Shown: positions 7,646-16,807, numbered from the stretch's first letter. The stretch is 42,100 bases of DNA from Zhongshania sp. (GCA_018066965.1 JAGPVP010000113.1:1-42100); one strand, 5' to 3'. Translations and numbers: made by a program. The notes: generated by a model from the sequence alone, not told the origin.

Positions 7646-9541
7646 ATGAATGCCAATATGTTAAATCCTAATATGCTATTCCGAATAGCGTTATTCCTCT
7701 TATTAGCTTTTGTGGCATATCTTTCCTACTTTGGAGAAGTGAACCCTCATACTCTAGGTTTGCTAAGCGATACATTTGTGTTTTTTATTGGTGTCGCTAT
7801 TGTTCTGTTTGTGATTCCTTTGGGTAGGCATGTCTTTTCTTTATATTTAGTCTTATCTGCACTGTTTGGCGCTGTTTTGGTTGTAAGTAATTGGTGGCAC
7901 TTTCAATATTTTCAATCCTATTATAATTATCAATCACTTAATTTGGGGGCTGATATATTAGAAGCTTCTAGTGCCTTTGGTAGCTTTCAATATATGAAAG
8001 AGGCTGGATATTTTCTTCTATTGATAGTGGTTTTAGTTTTTATTGCTATCAAGTGTTACCGCAAACCATCTTATCCTCGAATGTATTATTTTATCGCTTC
8101 TGCATTTTCTTTTTCTTTGGCGATGATCTGTTGGTTTGTCATCAAGTTTTCTTTGCTTCACTATCAAAATTTAAATATTTCGATTTTACAGCCTTCGTAT
8201 CTTCATCCGGCGCATGCTTTTTTCATTAGTAATGATAAAAGCCACAATATTGGTGAGTTTGAGCGTGGTGCTGTTGATTATTTTAGTGATATGAGCTTGT
8301 TGCAAGATCAGAGGAAGGTAAGAGATTTTGCTAAGAAGTCTTACAATGTTATCTATATCGTCCTTGAATCAACTCGTTCTTCGTTAATTGGTATTTATGG
8401 AGGCGATGATAATTTAACACCTAATGTTGACGCGCTATCCAAATCTTTATTGTTGTCAAAAAACTTCTACGCAAATAGCAACTACACCATAAAGGGCGAG
8501 GTCGCGAGTTGGTGCGGCATTTTCGATAATAATGCTAAGCCGCCTATATCTAAGTCAGCCAGTTCGATAAAAAATCTTCAATGTTTACCAAAAATTTTGG
8601 CTGAGCGTGGTTACGAAACGTCTTACTTTCACGGGAACACCTCGTTGTTTAATAGTCGAGATGAATTTTTGCCATTGGTTGGCTTTCAAAATTTATACTT
8701 CCCTGAAGATGAAGAAGGGTCGGAGAATTTACCAAAAATTGGTTGGGGCATTGCCGACGAGTATATGTATGAGTATATGCTCGATACCTTGCTTAAAAAT
8801 AGTAAACCATTTTTCGCACATTTTATGACCGTGAGTAGTCATTACCCTTACGGCTGGGACTGGGGTATACCTGTGCCAATGAAAGAATACCCAAACCCGA
8901 AAAGCCCATCCGAGGTGTTCCAGAATTACAAAAATGCGGTGTTCTATGAAGATTATGCGCTAGGGAAGTTTTGGGAGGCATTTAAAAAATCTGCCCTGTA
9001 TGAAAATACCATTGTGGTCATAACCGCCGACCACGGTGTATGGGTATTTGACGATGAGCAAGAAAAAACGCTGTTGCAAAAGAACGAGGAGTTTTTCCGA
9101 ATTCCGCTACTTATTTATCACCCAGATATTAACGAGCCAATAGAGTTAACAGATACGGCAAGCCAAATCGACCTTCCGGAAACAGTCTTAAACATGCTTG
9201 GCATAACAGAGTATGACGACTTCTTCGTGGGGAAAAATATTTTACAGAAAGTCGAAAACCCGTGGGCGATTATGATGAAACAGGGCGATATCGTCGTGAG
9301 AAAGAACGATACCATTTGCCACGTTGAGGGTGCAGGTTGCGCTGGAATTCAGCAAGATTGTGTGGCAATCGAATACGGTGAACTGTTGCCTGATATTGAT
9401 AAATTACTGCGTTGTCAGAGAATTGATGGTGATTTGTTGCAAGATGGAGCTGTTATTACTGAGTTACCGCCCAATCCTGAATTGATGGATAAGGCGTTTG
9501 GCCTTATCCGTTATCATAATAAGAAAGTATTTATGAATTGA
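7646..9541 (+). CDS. Membrane-anchored sulfatase-fold phosphotransferase (LTA synthase / phosphoethanolamine transferase-like)
   Basis: 631 residues: five N-terminal membrane helices (about 11-28, 44-60, 62-80, 121-137, 146-168), then a large periplasmic alkaline-phosphatase-superfamily domain. Metal and nucleophile motifs are recognisable: VLES with Glu241 at the domain start, a candidate nucleophile Thr281 in NYTIKGE, HFMTVSSHYPYG, and ITADHG near residue 455. Relatives move phosphoethanolamine, phosphoglycerol or similar groups from phospholipid to glycans, lipid A or pilin (Neisseria PptA). Placement after pilA suggests pilin or envelope modification, but the substrate is unknown. AT-rich. 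The first ATG abuts the pilA terminator; Met5 or Met9 are alternative starts. Confidence 0.8.
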   Translation: MNANMLNPNMLFRIALFLLLAFVAYLSYFGEVNPHTLGLLSDTFVFFIGVAIVLFVIPLGRHVFSLYLVLSALFGAVLVVSNWWHFQYFQSYYNYQSLNLGADILEASSAFGSFQYMKEAGYFLLLIVVLVFIAIKCYRKPSYPRMYYFIASAFSFSLAMICWFVIKFSLLHYQNLNISILQPSYLHPAHAFFISNDKSHNIGEFERGAVDYFSDMSLLQDQRKVRDFAKKSYNVIYIVLESTRSSLIGIYGGDDNLTPNVDALSKSLLLSKNFYANSNYTIKGEVASWCGIFDNNAKPPISKSASSIKNLQCLPKILAERGYETSYFHGNTSLFNSRDEFLPLVGFQNLYFPEDEEGSENLPKIGWGIADEYMYEYMLDTLLKNSKPFFAHFMTVSSHYPYGWDWGIPVPMKEYPNPKSPSEVFQNYKNAVFYEDYALGKFWEAFKKSALYENTIVVITADHGVWVFDDEQEKTLLQKNEEFFRIPLLIYHPDINEPIELTDTASQIDLPETVLNMLGITEYDDFFVGKNILQKVENPWAIMMKQGDIVVRKNDTICHVEGAGCAGIQQDCVAIEYGELLPDIDKLLRCQRIDGDLLQDGAVITELPPNPELMDKAFGLIRYHNKKVFMN

Positions 9542-9578
9542 GCAGGTATTAATGTGCTTTATATAGCTGTCTCAAGGT

Positions 9579-9773
9579 TCAGCTAATATTCCCAGTCACC
9601 CGAACCCGCCGGCTAGTCGGCGCCACTTTCTCCGTCTTCGCCGCTTCGCGATTTTTAATGCCAGTGTCGATGATGTTTTTCAGGGCGATGATCATGCCGG
9701 TAAAGATGAAGGCACCGGGTGGGAGTATGGCGACAAGCACTGCGGTGTAGTCGTCTACAAAAACAATCTTCCA
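9579..9773 (-). pseudogene. rsxE: Detached 3' fragment of rsxE (last 64 codons and stop)
   Basis: This 195 bp aligns without gaps to 10793-10987, the 3' end of intact rsxE, in the same orientation. I count 18 differences (about 91% identity). One is in the stop codon (TGA here, TAA there); 16 of the other 17 are synonymous and one changes Leu to Phe. Homology ends abruptly at the Trp codon at 9771-9773. Continuing upstream in that frame reaches a TAG within about 15 codons with no start codon, so it is not an expressed gene. The pattern implies both copies evolved under purifying selection in separate genomes before coming together. Confidence 0.9.
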
Positions 9774-10076
9774 GTGCAGGCTCCCAGTATGAGCTTGAGT
9801 AAGACCCTAGGTGGATTCCTCAATCGAGTTGAGGATGACGGTGGTAGAACGTTGAGGATGAGGGTGGTGGTCGTGAGGATGGCATTGGTGGTCGTTGAGG
9901 ATGACGGTGGTAGACGGTTGAGAATGGCATTGGTGGGACGTTGAAGGTGACGTTTGGTATGTTGAGGGTGACGGTGGCGCAACCCCCACGTCATCCCCGA
10001 CCCCGATCGGGGATCCAGGTGAGCGTAGCGAATTGTTTTTATGTCCGGTACACGGCACCTAGCGATTTTATGAAAC
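9774..10076. repeat. Non-coding hairpin and minisatellite stretch between rsxE fragment and parDE
   Basis: No gene seen. A reverse REP-like hairpin (9812-9839, stem ATCCTCAA-type with one extra T) and a forward one (9990-10017, stem ATCCCCGA/TCGGGGAT) flank about 150 bp of degenerate tandem repeats. The repeats are based on GTTGAGGATGACGGTGGT, as if the hairpin's right arm had been amplified. The forward hairpin is followed by GTGAGCGTAGCGAATTG, the same flank as in the clusters at 227 and 21183. Confidence 0.7.
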
Positions 10077-10125
10077 TTGCCCGTACGAGGTTTTTTAACT
10101 ATAGTTTGTAAGAAATATGCTTACA
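10077..10125 (+). promoter_or_regulatory. Promoter and palindromic operator of parDE
   Basis: -35 TTGCCC (10077-10082), 17 bp spacer, -10 TATAGT (10100-10105). Immediately downstream is the inverted repeat TGTAAG-7-CTTACA (10107-10125), which would cover the transcription start. This is where a ParD-type antitoxin would bind to autorepress. Confidence 0.65.
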
Positions 10126-10138
10126 TGTGGGGTGTGTT

Positions 10139-10393
10139 ATGACAGCTACGATTACCTTCAGGCCGACTGAAGAGCAGGGCGGATTTATCGAACATTTGAT
10201 CGACACTGGGGATTTCTCCAATCAGAGTGAAGTCATTAGGGCTGGCTTGCGGTTACTCCAGGAACAGCAGGCTACATTAAAGCTGACTCAGTTACGGCAA
10301 TTGCTTCGAGAGGGGGAGCATAGCCCTATAATTGAGGCTTGGAGTGCCCAAGGGTTTGTGAGCAGGATGAAAGAGAAGCACCGTGCCAAATAG
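10139..10393 (+). CDS. parD: ParD-like ribbon-helix-helix antitoxin
   Basis: 84 residues from the ATG at 10139, preceded by GTGGGGTG; an in-frame GTG at 10127 is less likely. The N-terminal ITFRPTEEQGGFIEHLIDTGDFSNQSEVIRAGLRLLQEQ is a typical CopG/ParD ribbon-helix-helix: beta strand, two helices, and the conserved SNQSEVIRAGLRLL. The C-terminal half would wrap the toxin. It represses its own promoter in the family. The stop overlaps the toxin start by 11 bp, so the two are translationally coupled. Confidence 0.9.
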   Translation: MTATITFRPTEEQGGFIEHLIDTGDFSNQSEVIRAGLRLLQEQQATLKLTQLRQLLREGEHSPIIEAWSAQGFVSRMKEKHRAK

Positions 10394-10682
10394 TCCGTCT
10401 TTTTATGTTCATGAAAAGGCGGATAGCGATCTTGAAGATATTTTTGATTATAGCGTTGAGAATTTTGGCTTTGCCCGCGCGGAGCAATATGTTTATGAGA
10501 TTGAACAGGTTTTTAGGAGTCTTGCAGAGAGCCCTAAGTTGGGCGCTAGTTTTGATCCAGATGTGAGAAAATATTTTCGATACCCAGTTGGCACTCACTG
10601 GATATTTTATGCTCCTGTAAATAATGGCATCGAGGTGTTTCGCATTCTTCATCAGAGTATGCTGCCGCAACTTCATCTTTAA
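10383..10682 (+). CDS. parE: ParE/RelE-superfamily toxin
   Basis: 99 residues from a GTG overlapping the antitoxin's end by 11 bp. It has the ParE pattern: an N-terminal strand, helical hairpin EKADSDLEDIFDYSVENFG, AESPKLGASFDPD, then the RYPVGTHWIFYAP and GIEVFRILHQSMLPQLHL strands. The family poisons DNA gyrase (ParE) or cleaves mRNA (RelE); this sequence is ParE-like. With parD it is a complete type II toxin-antitoxin module inside the rsxE duplication scar. Both genes look intact. Confidence 0.9.
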   Translation: MPNSPSFYVHEKADSDLEDIFDYSVENFGFARAEQYVYEIEQVFRSLAESPKLGASFDPDVRKYFRYPVGTHWIFYAPVNNGIEVFRILHQSMLPQLHL

Positions 10683-10792
10683 ATAACAAGATAATCGGCT
10701 CGCTAAAGACTCTGGTCTGTACCTAAGTATAATTTGTCATCCCACGACGGAAGGTGCGCTATTGCAATGGCGCCACTATTTAGCGAACAGCC

Positions 10793-11506
10793 TTAGCTAA
10801 TATTCCCCGTCACCCGAACCCGTCTGCTAGTCGGTGCGACTTTTTCAGTCTTCGCCGCTTCGCGATTTTTAATGCCGGTGTCGATGATGTTTTTCAGGGC
10901 GATGATCATGCCGGTAAAGATGAAGGCGCCGGGTGGGAGTATCGCTACGAGTACGGCAGTGTAGTCGTCTACTAAAACAATTTTCCAGCTTTTAGCGCCT
11001 TCACCGAAGAGTAAATCCATATTGGCGAAGATAGCGCCGGTGCCGATAATTTCTCTGACTGCGCCTAGTAACATTAGGATGACGGCGAAACCTACGCCCA
11101 TGATGAAGCCGTCGTACATGGCAGGTAGGACTTTGTTTTTGCAGGCAAAGGCGTCGGCACGGCCGAGGATGACGCAGTTGGTGGTAATGAGTGGCAGGAA
11201 GATGCCGAGTATTTGGAATAGCTCGTAGGCGAAGGCCTGCATGAGTAGTTCTATGCAGGTTACTGCTGCTGCGATGATCATGACGAAGGCCGGTAGGCGA
11301 ATCGCATCAGAGGCGAAGCTACGGATCATCGAAACAGCGGTGTTAGATACAGTGAGTACCAGCATGGTGGCTAGGCCCATACCAAGCGCATTAATCACGG
11401 AGCCGGTAACGGCGAGCAGGGGGCATAGGCCAAGTAATTGAACGATGGCGGGGTTGTTCTTCCACAGGCCGTTTAGGGAAATCTCGCGGTAGCTGATATC
11501 ACTCAT
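10793..11506 (-). CDS. rsxE: Electron transport complex subunit RsxE/RnfE
   Basis: 237-residue integral membrane subunit of the Rnf/Rsx complex with about six helices. It carries the family motifs [23 protein letters not shown] at the N-terminus and [18 protein letters not shown] in the middle, homologous to RsxA. It couples electron flow between NADH and ferredoxin-like carriers to ion movement. The start overlaps rsxG by 4 bp. The last 64 codons plus stop are duplicated at 9579-9773, so this 3' end may be chimeric. The nth gene that often follows rsxE is absent; parDE occupies the space. Confidence 0.95.
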   Translation of the reverse strand: MSDISYREISLNGLWKNNPAIVQLLGLCPLLAVTGSVINALGMGLATMLVLTVSNTAVSMIRSFASDAIRLPAFVMIIAAAVTCIELLMQAFAYELFQILGIFLPLITTNCVILGRADAFACKNKVLPAMYDGFIMGVGFAVILMLLGAVREIIGTGAIFANMDLLFGEGAKSWKIVLVDDYTAVLVAILPPGAFIFTGMIIALKNIIDTGIKNREAAKTEKVAPTSRRVRVTGNIS

Positions 11507-12177
11507 CGTTGCATTCCTACGTCGGTGCTTATTTGCTGTTCGCCTCTATTCTTTGCAGTGGCGTCGATGATCTCTGCTTTGTTTGCAGCGTAATATTGTA
11601 AGGCTTTATGTACGGCTTTGGTTACGGCGCGCGGGGTAATGGTCGCGCCGGTGAATTGGTCGAAGACGCCTTTGTCTTTTTTCACGGCCCACTTTGATTC
11701 TTCTGGATTGTTTAGGCTTTTATCTAAAAAGCCGTCTACCCAGTGGCTCTTTTTGTAATCGACTTGGTCGCCCAAACCCGGTGTTTCACGGTGTGACAGT
11801 ACGCGCACGCCGGAAATGGTGCCGTCTGATTTAATGCCGACAATCATATCGATATCGCCAGTGTAACCATCCCGAGCGGTGGCGGGTAAAATGGCGCCGA
11901 CGAATTCGCCGTTCATGGTAGCGCGGTAGAGCTTCTTGGCTTCGCGTAGCCCTAATAATTCACTGTCGTTGGCGCTAAGGGCGTCGTCTAGCATGGAGTT
12001 GTCGTGGCTAGATTTTGGGAAGAGTTCTAGTAGTGCGCTCTCTTCTGCGTGGCGGATATTGTCTTGGATTAAACCGCGAGTAGATAAGTAGGTGCCGGCA
12101 ATAACGCCGGTAGTGACGATGGCGAAAAGACCCAGTAATAAGCCGTTTTTTGTAATGGATTGGCCGAGGATGTTCAT
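11503..12177 (-). CDS. rsxG: Electron transport complex subunit RsxG/RnfG
   Basis: 224 residues: one N-terminal membrane helix (about 10-30) and a periplasmic FMN-binding domain. The covalent flavinylation motif is visible as [16 protein letters not shown] near the C-terminus; the second Thr of the S/T-GA-T motif carries FMN in the family. Overlaps rsxD and rsxE by 4 bp at each end. Attachment requires an ApbE-type flavin transferase, not in this window. Confidence 0.95.
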   Translation of the reverse strand: MNILGQSITKNGLLLGLFAIVTTGVIAGTYLSTRGLIQDNIRHAEESALLELFPKSSHDNSMLDDALSANDSELLGLREAKKLYRATMNGEFVGAILPATARDGYTGDIDMIVGIKSDGTISGVRVLSHRETPGLGDQVDYKKSHWVDGFLDKSLNNPEESKWAVKKDKGVFDQFTGATITPRAVTKAVHKALQYYAANKAEIIDATAKNRGEQQISTDVGMQR

Positions 12178-13223
12178 GACTTTCCTCCTTGCTGATCCTT
12201 TAATTTATGACCGTAGGTTCTGGGTTGAGTGTAGTGGTCGATAAACGGCGCGGCAAAATTCATTAATAAAACTGAGAACGCCACGGCGTCGGGGTAGTTA
12301 CCCCATACTCTAATAATGTATATCAACACCCCGATGAGGGCGCCGTAAATGAGGCGGCCGCGATTTGATACGGCGGAGGTCACAGGGTCGGTGACGATAA
12401 AAAATGCGCCCAGCATGGTGCCGCCGCTGAGCAAGTGAAACAGTGGCGAGCCACCTGATGCGGAGCTTCCGCCATCGTAAAATAGCGCTGACAACAGTGT
12501 TAGTGAGGCCAACATGCTAACGGGGGCGTGCCAGGTAAATACGCGTCGATATAGAAGGTAAATGCCACCTAGTAGAAAGCCGATATTGGCCCATTCCCAG
12601 CCGATGCCCGCAAATTGACCGAACTGGGCAGACTCCTGCCGCAGGTCTTCGATGAGTAGGGAGTTGTTTTGTTTAAGCACGTCTAGCGGCGTTGCCATTG
12701 TTATGGCGTCGATCGATTCGCGGCCGAATCCAAAGCAATAGCGCAGGGCGTCTATCGGCCCGAGTAAGTCACCGGCAAAGCTGCCTTGTGGCGCAAGCCA
12801 TGTTGTCATTTGCACTGGGAAGGAAATGAGCAGCATGACGTATGCGGCCATGGCGGGGTTGAAGGGGTTGTAGCCCATGCCGCCGTAGAGTTGCTTGCAT
12901 ATAAGAATGGCGAAGCCGGTGCCGATCATGATCAGCCAGAACGGTGAGCCCGGCGGTAGCGCGATACCTAATAAAAATGCGGTGACAAGGGCGCTATAGT
13001 CGTTGAGGTAAAAAGCGATGGGGCGCTTGCGTAGTTTTAAGGCTAGGGCTTCAAAGGCCAGTGCGGTAATGCTCGCCCAAAGAACGTTGACGAGTGTGCC
13101 AAATCCGAAAAACCACGTGAGTGAGAATAGGCCGGGAATAGTCGCCAATAGTACCAAGCGCATGACTCGCGCGGTGCTCATTGGCCCGTGGGCGTGTGGT
13201 GAACTGACTTTTAAAAATCCCAT
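12174..13223 (-). CDS. rsxD: Electron transport complex subunit RsxD/RnfD
   Basis: 349-residue membrane subunit of the NQR2/RnfD family. It begins SSPHAHGPMSTARVM and contains GGMGYNPFNPAMAAYV and SGGTMLGAFFIVTDPVTSAVSNRGR, the latter the flavin-attachment region. Multiple membrane helices. Follows rsxC by about 27 bp and overlaps rsxG by 4 bp. Length is normal. Confidence 0.95.
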   Translation of the reverse strand: MGFLKVSSPHAHGPMSTARVMRLVLLATIPGLFSLTWFFGFGTLVNVLWASITALAFEALALKLRKRPIAFYLNDYSALVTAFLLGIALPPGSPFWLIMIGTGFAILICKQLYGGMGYNPFNPAMAAYVMLLISFPVQMTTWLAPQGSFAGDLLGPIDALRYCFGFGRESIDAITMATPLDVLKQNNSLLIEDLRQESAQFGQFAGIGWEWANIGFLLGGIYLLYRRVFTWHAPVSMLASLTLLSALFYDGGSSASGGSPLFHLLSGGTMLGAFFIVTDPVTSAVSNRGRLIYGALIGVLIYIIRVWGNYPDAVAFSVLLMNFAAPFIDHYTQPRTYGHKLKDQQGGKS

Positions 13224-13250
13224 AGTCTCATTCGTGCTCGTTATTCAGGT

Positions 13251-15614
13251 TTAGCTCAATTGCTGCTGAGCGGCGGCCAATTTTTCTTCTAGTTTTACTA
13301 GTGAATCGGCCAGTATGTCTGCTTTGTCGTCGCCAGCTGCGCGGGCGGCCTCGAGTTTCTCTTTGCTTTTGGCAATGCGATTTTCAAGCGACTCGATATT
13401 TTGCTTAATTTTATCGGCCTCGCTCATATTCGCCTGCGCTTCACGTGCGGCTTTGGCGCGTTCGATGGCGGCTTGAACGGGGTCGTCACTCGCCACTTGC
13501 TCGGCGGTGTCATTCGCGCCCAGTGTGGCTTGGTGATCCGCAAGTTCTTTTTTGGCGGCATCGAGTTTCGCCTGTGTTTTCTCAACACCAGTTGCAAAGG
13601 CACCGACATTGGCGTCGTTTTGTTCCTGCGCCAAAGCCAATTTTTGCTGGGCTGCTGCGAGTCGTTTTTCTGTTGTCGCGACGACGTTTTGCAGGCGCGT
13701 GGTTTTGTCTTCGGCGCTTTCATCGGCGCCTGCTCCTGCGCGTTTTGCCAGTGCGCGGGCAATGGCGGCTTGGGCAGGGTCGGTACTGTCTGTGCTTGGT
13801 GCTGGTGTTTTTGCTGGAGCTAATGTCGCCTCATGCGCTGCCAATTCTTGTTTAATTGAAGAGAGCTTTTCTTCGGTTTTGCTCACTGCTGTTGCAAAGG
13901 CGTCGGCGTTGTCGCTTTGTTGTTCTTGAGCGAGGGCGAGTTTTTCTTTCGCTGCCACTAGACGTTTTTCTGCGCCGGCTAATAATTTTTGCAGACGCTC
14001 GGTTTTTTCTTGTGGGCTTTCTTCTGCGCCACCGTCACGTTTGGCTTGCGCGCGGGCGATAGCGGCGTGGGCAGGATCAGCGGATTCTGCTTGCTTGGCT
14101 TTGCTGCGTTCTATTGCCGCTTGAATGATATCGGTTTTGCTGGTTTCTGCTGCGTTTGCAGCGGCCGCTGCTTTGGCCTTGGCGGCTTCCATACGCGCTG
14201 CGCGTTTGGCTTCTTTCTCGGCTTCTTCCTGTTCTAGTCTGGCGGTGCGCGCTTCAAAGCGTTCCTTGGAGCGCTCAGATTTAATTTTGTCTTGTTGGGC
14301 TTGGCGAATCTCAGCTTTTGAGGCGCGGTAATACTGCACCAGCGGAATATTGCTGGGGCAGACAAAGGAGCAGGCGCCGCATTCGATACAGTCGAATAGC
14401 TGATGATTTTCTAACTTTTCATGTTCTTGGGCGCGAGCGAACCAATACATTTGCTGGGGTAGCAAGGACACGGGGCAGGCTTCTGCGCACATGCCGCAGC
14501 GAATGCAGGCTTGGGCCGGCGGCGGTGGCGGTAATTCAGCCACGGTCGGTGCCAATACGCAGTTACTGGTTTTTACGATGGGTACGGCGGTGTCTTGCAG
14601 GGTGTAGCCCATCATGGGGCCGCCCATAATTAAGCGAATGCAATTGTCTTTGTTAAATCCGCTTTTGTTCAATAAATACTGAACGGGAGTGCCGAGTAAG
14701 ACTTCGTAATTTTGTGGTCGTTCGCAGGCTTCACCGGTGATGGTGGTGATGCGGGAAATGAGCGGTTCGCCAAATTGGATGGCGCGGTAAATGGCCGTTG
14801 CGGTGCCGATGTTTTGACACACTATTCCTACGTCCGAGGGAAGGCATCCGGCGGGAACTTCTTTGCCGGTTAAAATTTGAATAAGTTGTTTTTCACCACC
14901 GGAAGGATATTTGGTCGGGAAAACTACGATCTCGATGCCGGTGCCTTCTGCCGCTTTTTTAAGCGCGGCAATGCCTTCGGGCTTATTGTCTTCAACACCG
15001 ATTAAGGTTTCTTTATTCGGCTTAATGATATGGCGAAGTATTTCTGCACCGGCGATGATTTCCGCTGCGCGCTCACGCATAAGAATGTCGTCAGCGGTGA
15101 TATAGGGTTCGCATTCGGTGCCATTTAAAATCAGTGTTTCTATTGGCTTGTCGTCGCGGGTGCTGAGTTTAACTGCGGCCGGAAATCCCGCGCCGCCCAT
15201 ACCGGCGATACCAGCTTGGCGAATGCGGTCGACTAATTCGAGTTTGCTGAGCTGGGTATAATCCTCTACGCCTTGATGGGTGATCCACTCGTCTTTGCCG
15301 TCAGTGTCGATAACAATGCAACTTGCGCTCATGCCTGATGGATGCGGAATAACGCGTGATTCTATGGCGGCAATAGTGCCAGAGGTGGGCGCATGAACCG
15401 GCGCGCTGACAAAGCCTTTGGCTTCTGCAATCATCTGGCCTTTAAGCACGCGGTCGCCGACATTGACGATGGGACTGGCTGGCGCGCCAATATGTTGCGC
15501 CAAAGGCAGAATAAGCTGTGCTGGAATGCCCGCGTTTTCTATGGGGTTGAGTAAGGACTGGTGTTTGTTTTCAGCGGGGTGAATGCCGCCGTGAATGTCC
15601 CATATTTTTCTCAT
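13251..15614 (-). CDS. rsxC: Electron transport complex subunit RsxC/RnfC with long repetitive C-terminal tail
   Basis: 787 residues. Order: RnfC N-terminal domain (GGIHPAENK, residues about 9-17), a Complex1_51K-like NADH/FMN module (about 130-280, [13 protein letters not shown]), SLBB, and two [4Fe-4S] ferredoxin motifs ([14 protein letters not shown] near 368 and [14 protein letters not shown] near 408). An Ala/Glu/Lys-rich coiled-coil tail of about 340 residues follows. The tail has three diverged repeats of about 100 residues, each opening DPxxAAIxRAxAxR and continuing [17 protein letters not shown]. E. coli RsxC also has an Ala-rich repeat tail, but the ~100-residue units here are longer. 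It is the peripheral NADH-side subunit. Confidence 0.95.
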   Translation of the reverse strand: MRKIWDIHGGIHPAENKHQSLLNPIENAGIPAQLILPLAQHIGAPASPIVNVGDRVLKGQMIAEAKGFVSAPVHAPTSGTIAAIESRVIPHPSGMSASCIVIDTDGKDEWITHQGVEDYTQLSKLELVDRIRQAGIAGMGGAGFPAAVKLSTRDDKPIETLILNGTECEPYITADDILMRERAAEIIAGAEILRHIIKPNKETLIGVEDNKPEGIAALKKAAEGTGIEIVVFPTKYPSGGEKQLIQILTGKEVPAGCLPSDVGIVCQNIGTATAIYRAIQFGEPLISRITTITGEACERPQNYEVLLGTPVQYLLNKSGFNKDNCIRLIMGGPMMGYTLQDTAVPIVKTSNCVLAPTVAELPPPPPAQACIRCGMCAEACPVSLLPQQMYWFARAQEHEKLENHQLFDCIECGACSFVCPSNIPLVQYYRASKAEIRQAQQDKIKSERSKERFEARTARLEQEEAEKEAKRAARMEAAKAKAAAAANAAETSKTDIIQAAIERSKAKQAESADPAHAAIARAQAKRDGGAEESPQEKTERLQKLLAGAEKRLVAAKEKLALAQEQQSDNADAFATAVSKTEEKLSSIKQELAAHEATLAPAKTPAPSTDSTDPAQAAIARALAKRAGAGADESAEDKTTRLQNVVATTEKRLAAAQQKLALAQEQNDANVGAFATGVEKTQAKLDAAKKELADHQATLGANDTAEQVASDDPVQAAIERAKAAREAQANMSEADKIKQNIESLENRIAKSKEKLEAARAAGDDKADILADSLVKLEEKLAAAQQQLS

Positions 15615-16219
15615 GCGTTAGCTCCACTTTGTTGTGGAGTGCCGCGATCTGAGGCAATGAGATCTTCGGGCGGTTTGGGTTTGTCCCAGTGCCATGTTTG
15701 CAGGCTGGTTTCTATGGGGAGCATGTCGATACAGTCTACGGGGCAAGGTTCTACGCAGAGGTCGCAGCCGGTGCATTCGCTGGCGATGACGGTGTGCATG
15801 TGTTTGGCTGAACCGAGAATGGCGTCTACCGGGCAAGCCTGAATGCACTTGGTGCAGCCGATGCATTCAGCTTCACGGATAAAGGCAACCGAGGGCACGG
15901 CCTCTTCTGCGGCGTCTAGGGGTTTGGCCTCTACACCGAGCAAATCTGCCAAGGCTGAAATTGTTGCTTCGCCACCGGGCGGGCATTTGTTGATGTCGTC
16001 GCCGTCGGCAATGGCTTGTGCGTAGGGGCGGCAACCGGGATAACCACACTGGCCGCATTGGGTTTGCGGCAGCAGCGATTCGATTTGATCGGCGATGGGG
16101 TCGCCCTCGGTTTTAAATTTTACCGCGGCAAAGCCCAGCAATGCGCCGAACACGAGGCCAAGGCCGACCAGCGCTAATAAAGAAGCTAGAAATGGGTTTT
16201 GGGCAATCAGTTCAATCAT
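15611..16219 (-). CDS. rsxB: Electron transport complex subunit RsxB/RnfB
   Basis: 202 residues: an N-terminal membrane anchor (about 10-30), a Fe4S domain [16 protein letters not shown]...CPPGG, then two ferredoxin-type [4Fe-4S] motifs [16 protein letters not shown] and [16 protein letters not shown]. Start overlaps nothing upstream (10 bp after rsxA); its stop overlaps rsxC by 4 bp. RsxB is the cytosol-facing iron-sulfur electron carrier of the complex. Confidence 0.96.
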   Translation of the reverse strand: MIELIAQNPFLASLLALVGLGLVFGALLGFAAVKFKTEGDPIADQIESLLPQTQCGQCGYPGCRPYAQAIADGDDINKCPPGGEATISALADLLGVEAKPLDAAEEAVPSVAFIREAECIGCTKCIQACPVDAILGSAKHMHTVIASECTGCDLCVEPCPVDCIDMLPIETSLQTWHWDKPKPPEDLIASDRGTPQQSGANA

Positions 16220-16228
16220 GTTTCCAGC

Positions 16229-16807
16229 CTATACCAATCCAGCAAAGCCCATAAAGGCAAGCGACATCAGGCCGGCGGTAATCATACCTACGGCGGGGCC
16301 TTTAAACGGAACAGGTACGTCGGCGGCGGTGATGCGTTCGCGCATGGCGGCAAACAGTACCAATACCATTGAGAAGCCGGCTGCGGCACCAAAGCCATAA
16401 AGTGTAGATTCTACAAAGCTGTGGTCTTTATTGATGTTGAGCAGGGCGACGCCCAATACCGCGCAGTTGGTGGTGATCAGCGGTAAAAATACCCCGAGTA
16501 CTTTGTAAAGCATGGGGCTGGTTTTACGCACGACCATCTCAGTGAATTGCACAACTACCGCAATCACTAATATAAAGGTGATGGTGCGCAGGTATTCTAA
16601 GCCTAGTGGAATGAGTAGCCATTCGTAGGTGAGCCAGCTGCAAATAGAGGCGAGGGTCAGTACAAAGGTGGTGGCGCTAGACATGCCGATGGCGGTTTCG
16701 AGTTTATTAGACACGCCCATGAAGGGACACAGGCCTAGAAACTGCACCAGTACGAAGTTGTTGACCAGAATGGCGCTGATTAACAATAGTGAATAGTCTG
16801 CTAACAC
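16229..16807 (-). CDS. rsxA: Electron transport complex subunit RsxA/RnfA
   Basis: 192-residue membrane protein. The preferred start is the GTG at 16805-16807: GAGG lies about 9 bp upstream and the product begins [18 protein letters not shown], matching the E. coli RsxA length of 193. An in-frame GTG at 16820 lies inside that ribosome-binding site and is unlikely. Conserved [18 protein letters not shown] and [17 protein letters not shown] are present. First gene of rsxABCDGE. In E. coli the complex keeps SoxR reduced; in other bacteria it exchanges NADH and ferredoxin electrons with ion transport. Confidence 0.95.
   Translation of the reverse strand: MLADYSLLLISAILVNNFVLVQFLGLCPFMGVSNKLETAIGMSSATTFVLTLASICSWLTYEWLLIPLGLEYLRTITFILVIAVVVQFTEMVVRKTSPMLYKVLGVFLPLITTNCAVLGVALLNINKDHSFVESTLYGFGAAAGFSMVLVLFAAMRERITAADVPVPFKGPAVGMITAGLMSLAFMGFAGLV

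Noticed and set aside
9755-10058. Minus-strand open frames over the minisatellite (low-complexity Ser/Thr/Pro/His peptides)
   Set aside because: Composition is a direct read-out of the degenerate tandem repeats; no start signals and no link to the rsxE fragment frame.
13401-14237. Several plus-strand open frames of 80-140 codons opposite rsxC
   Set aside because: Mirror frames caused by the Ala/Glu/Lys-rich repeats of rsxC; peptides are Cys/Phe/Arg-rich nonsense.
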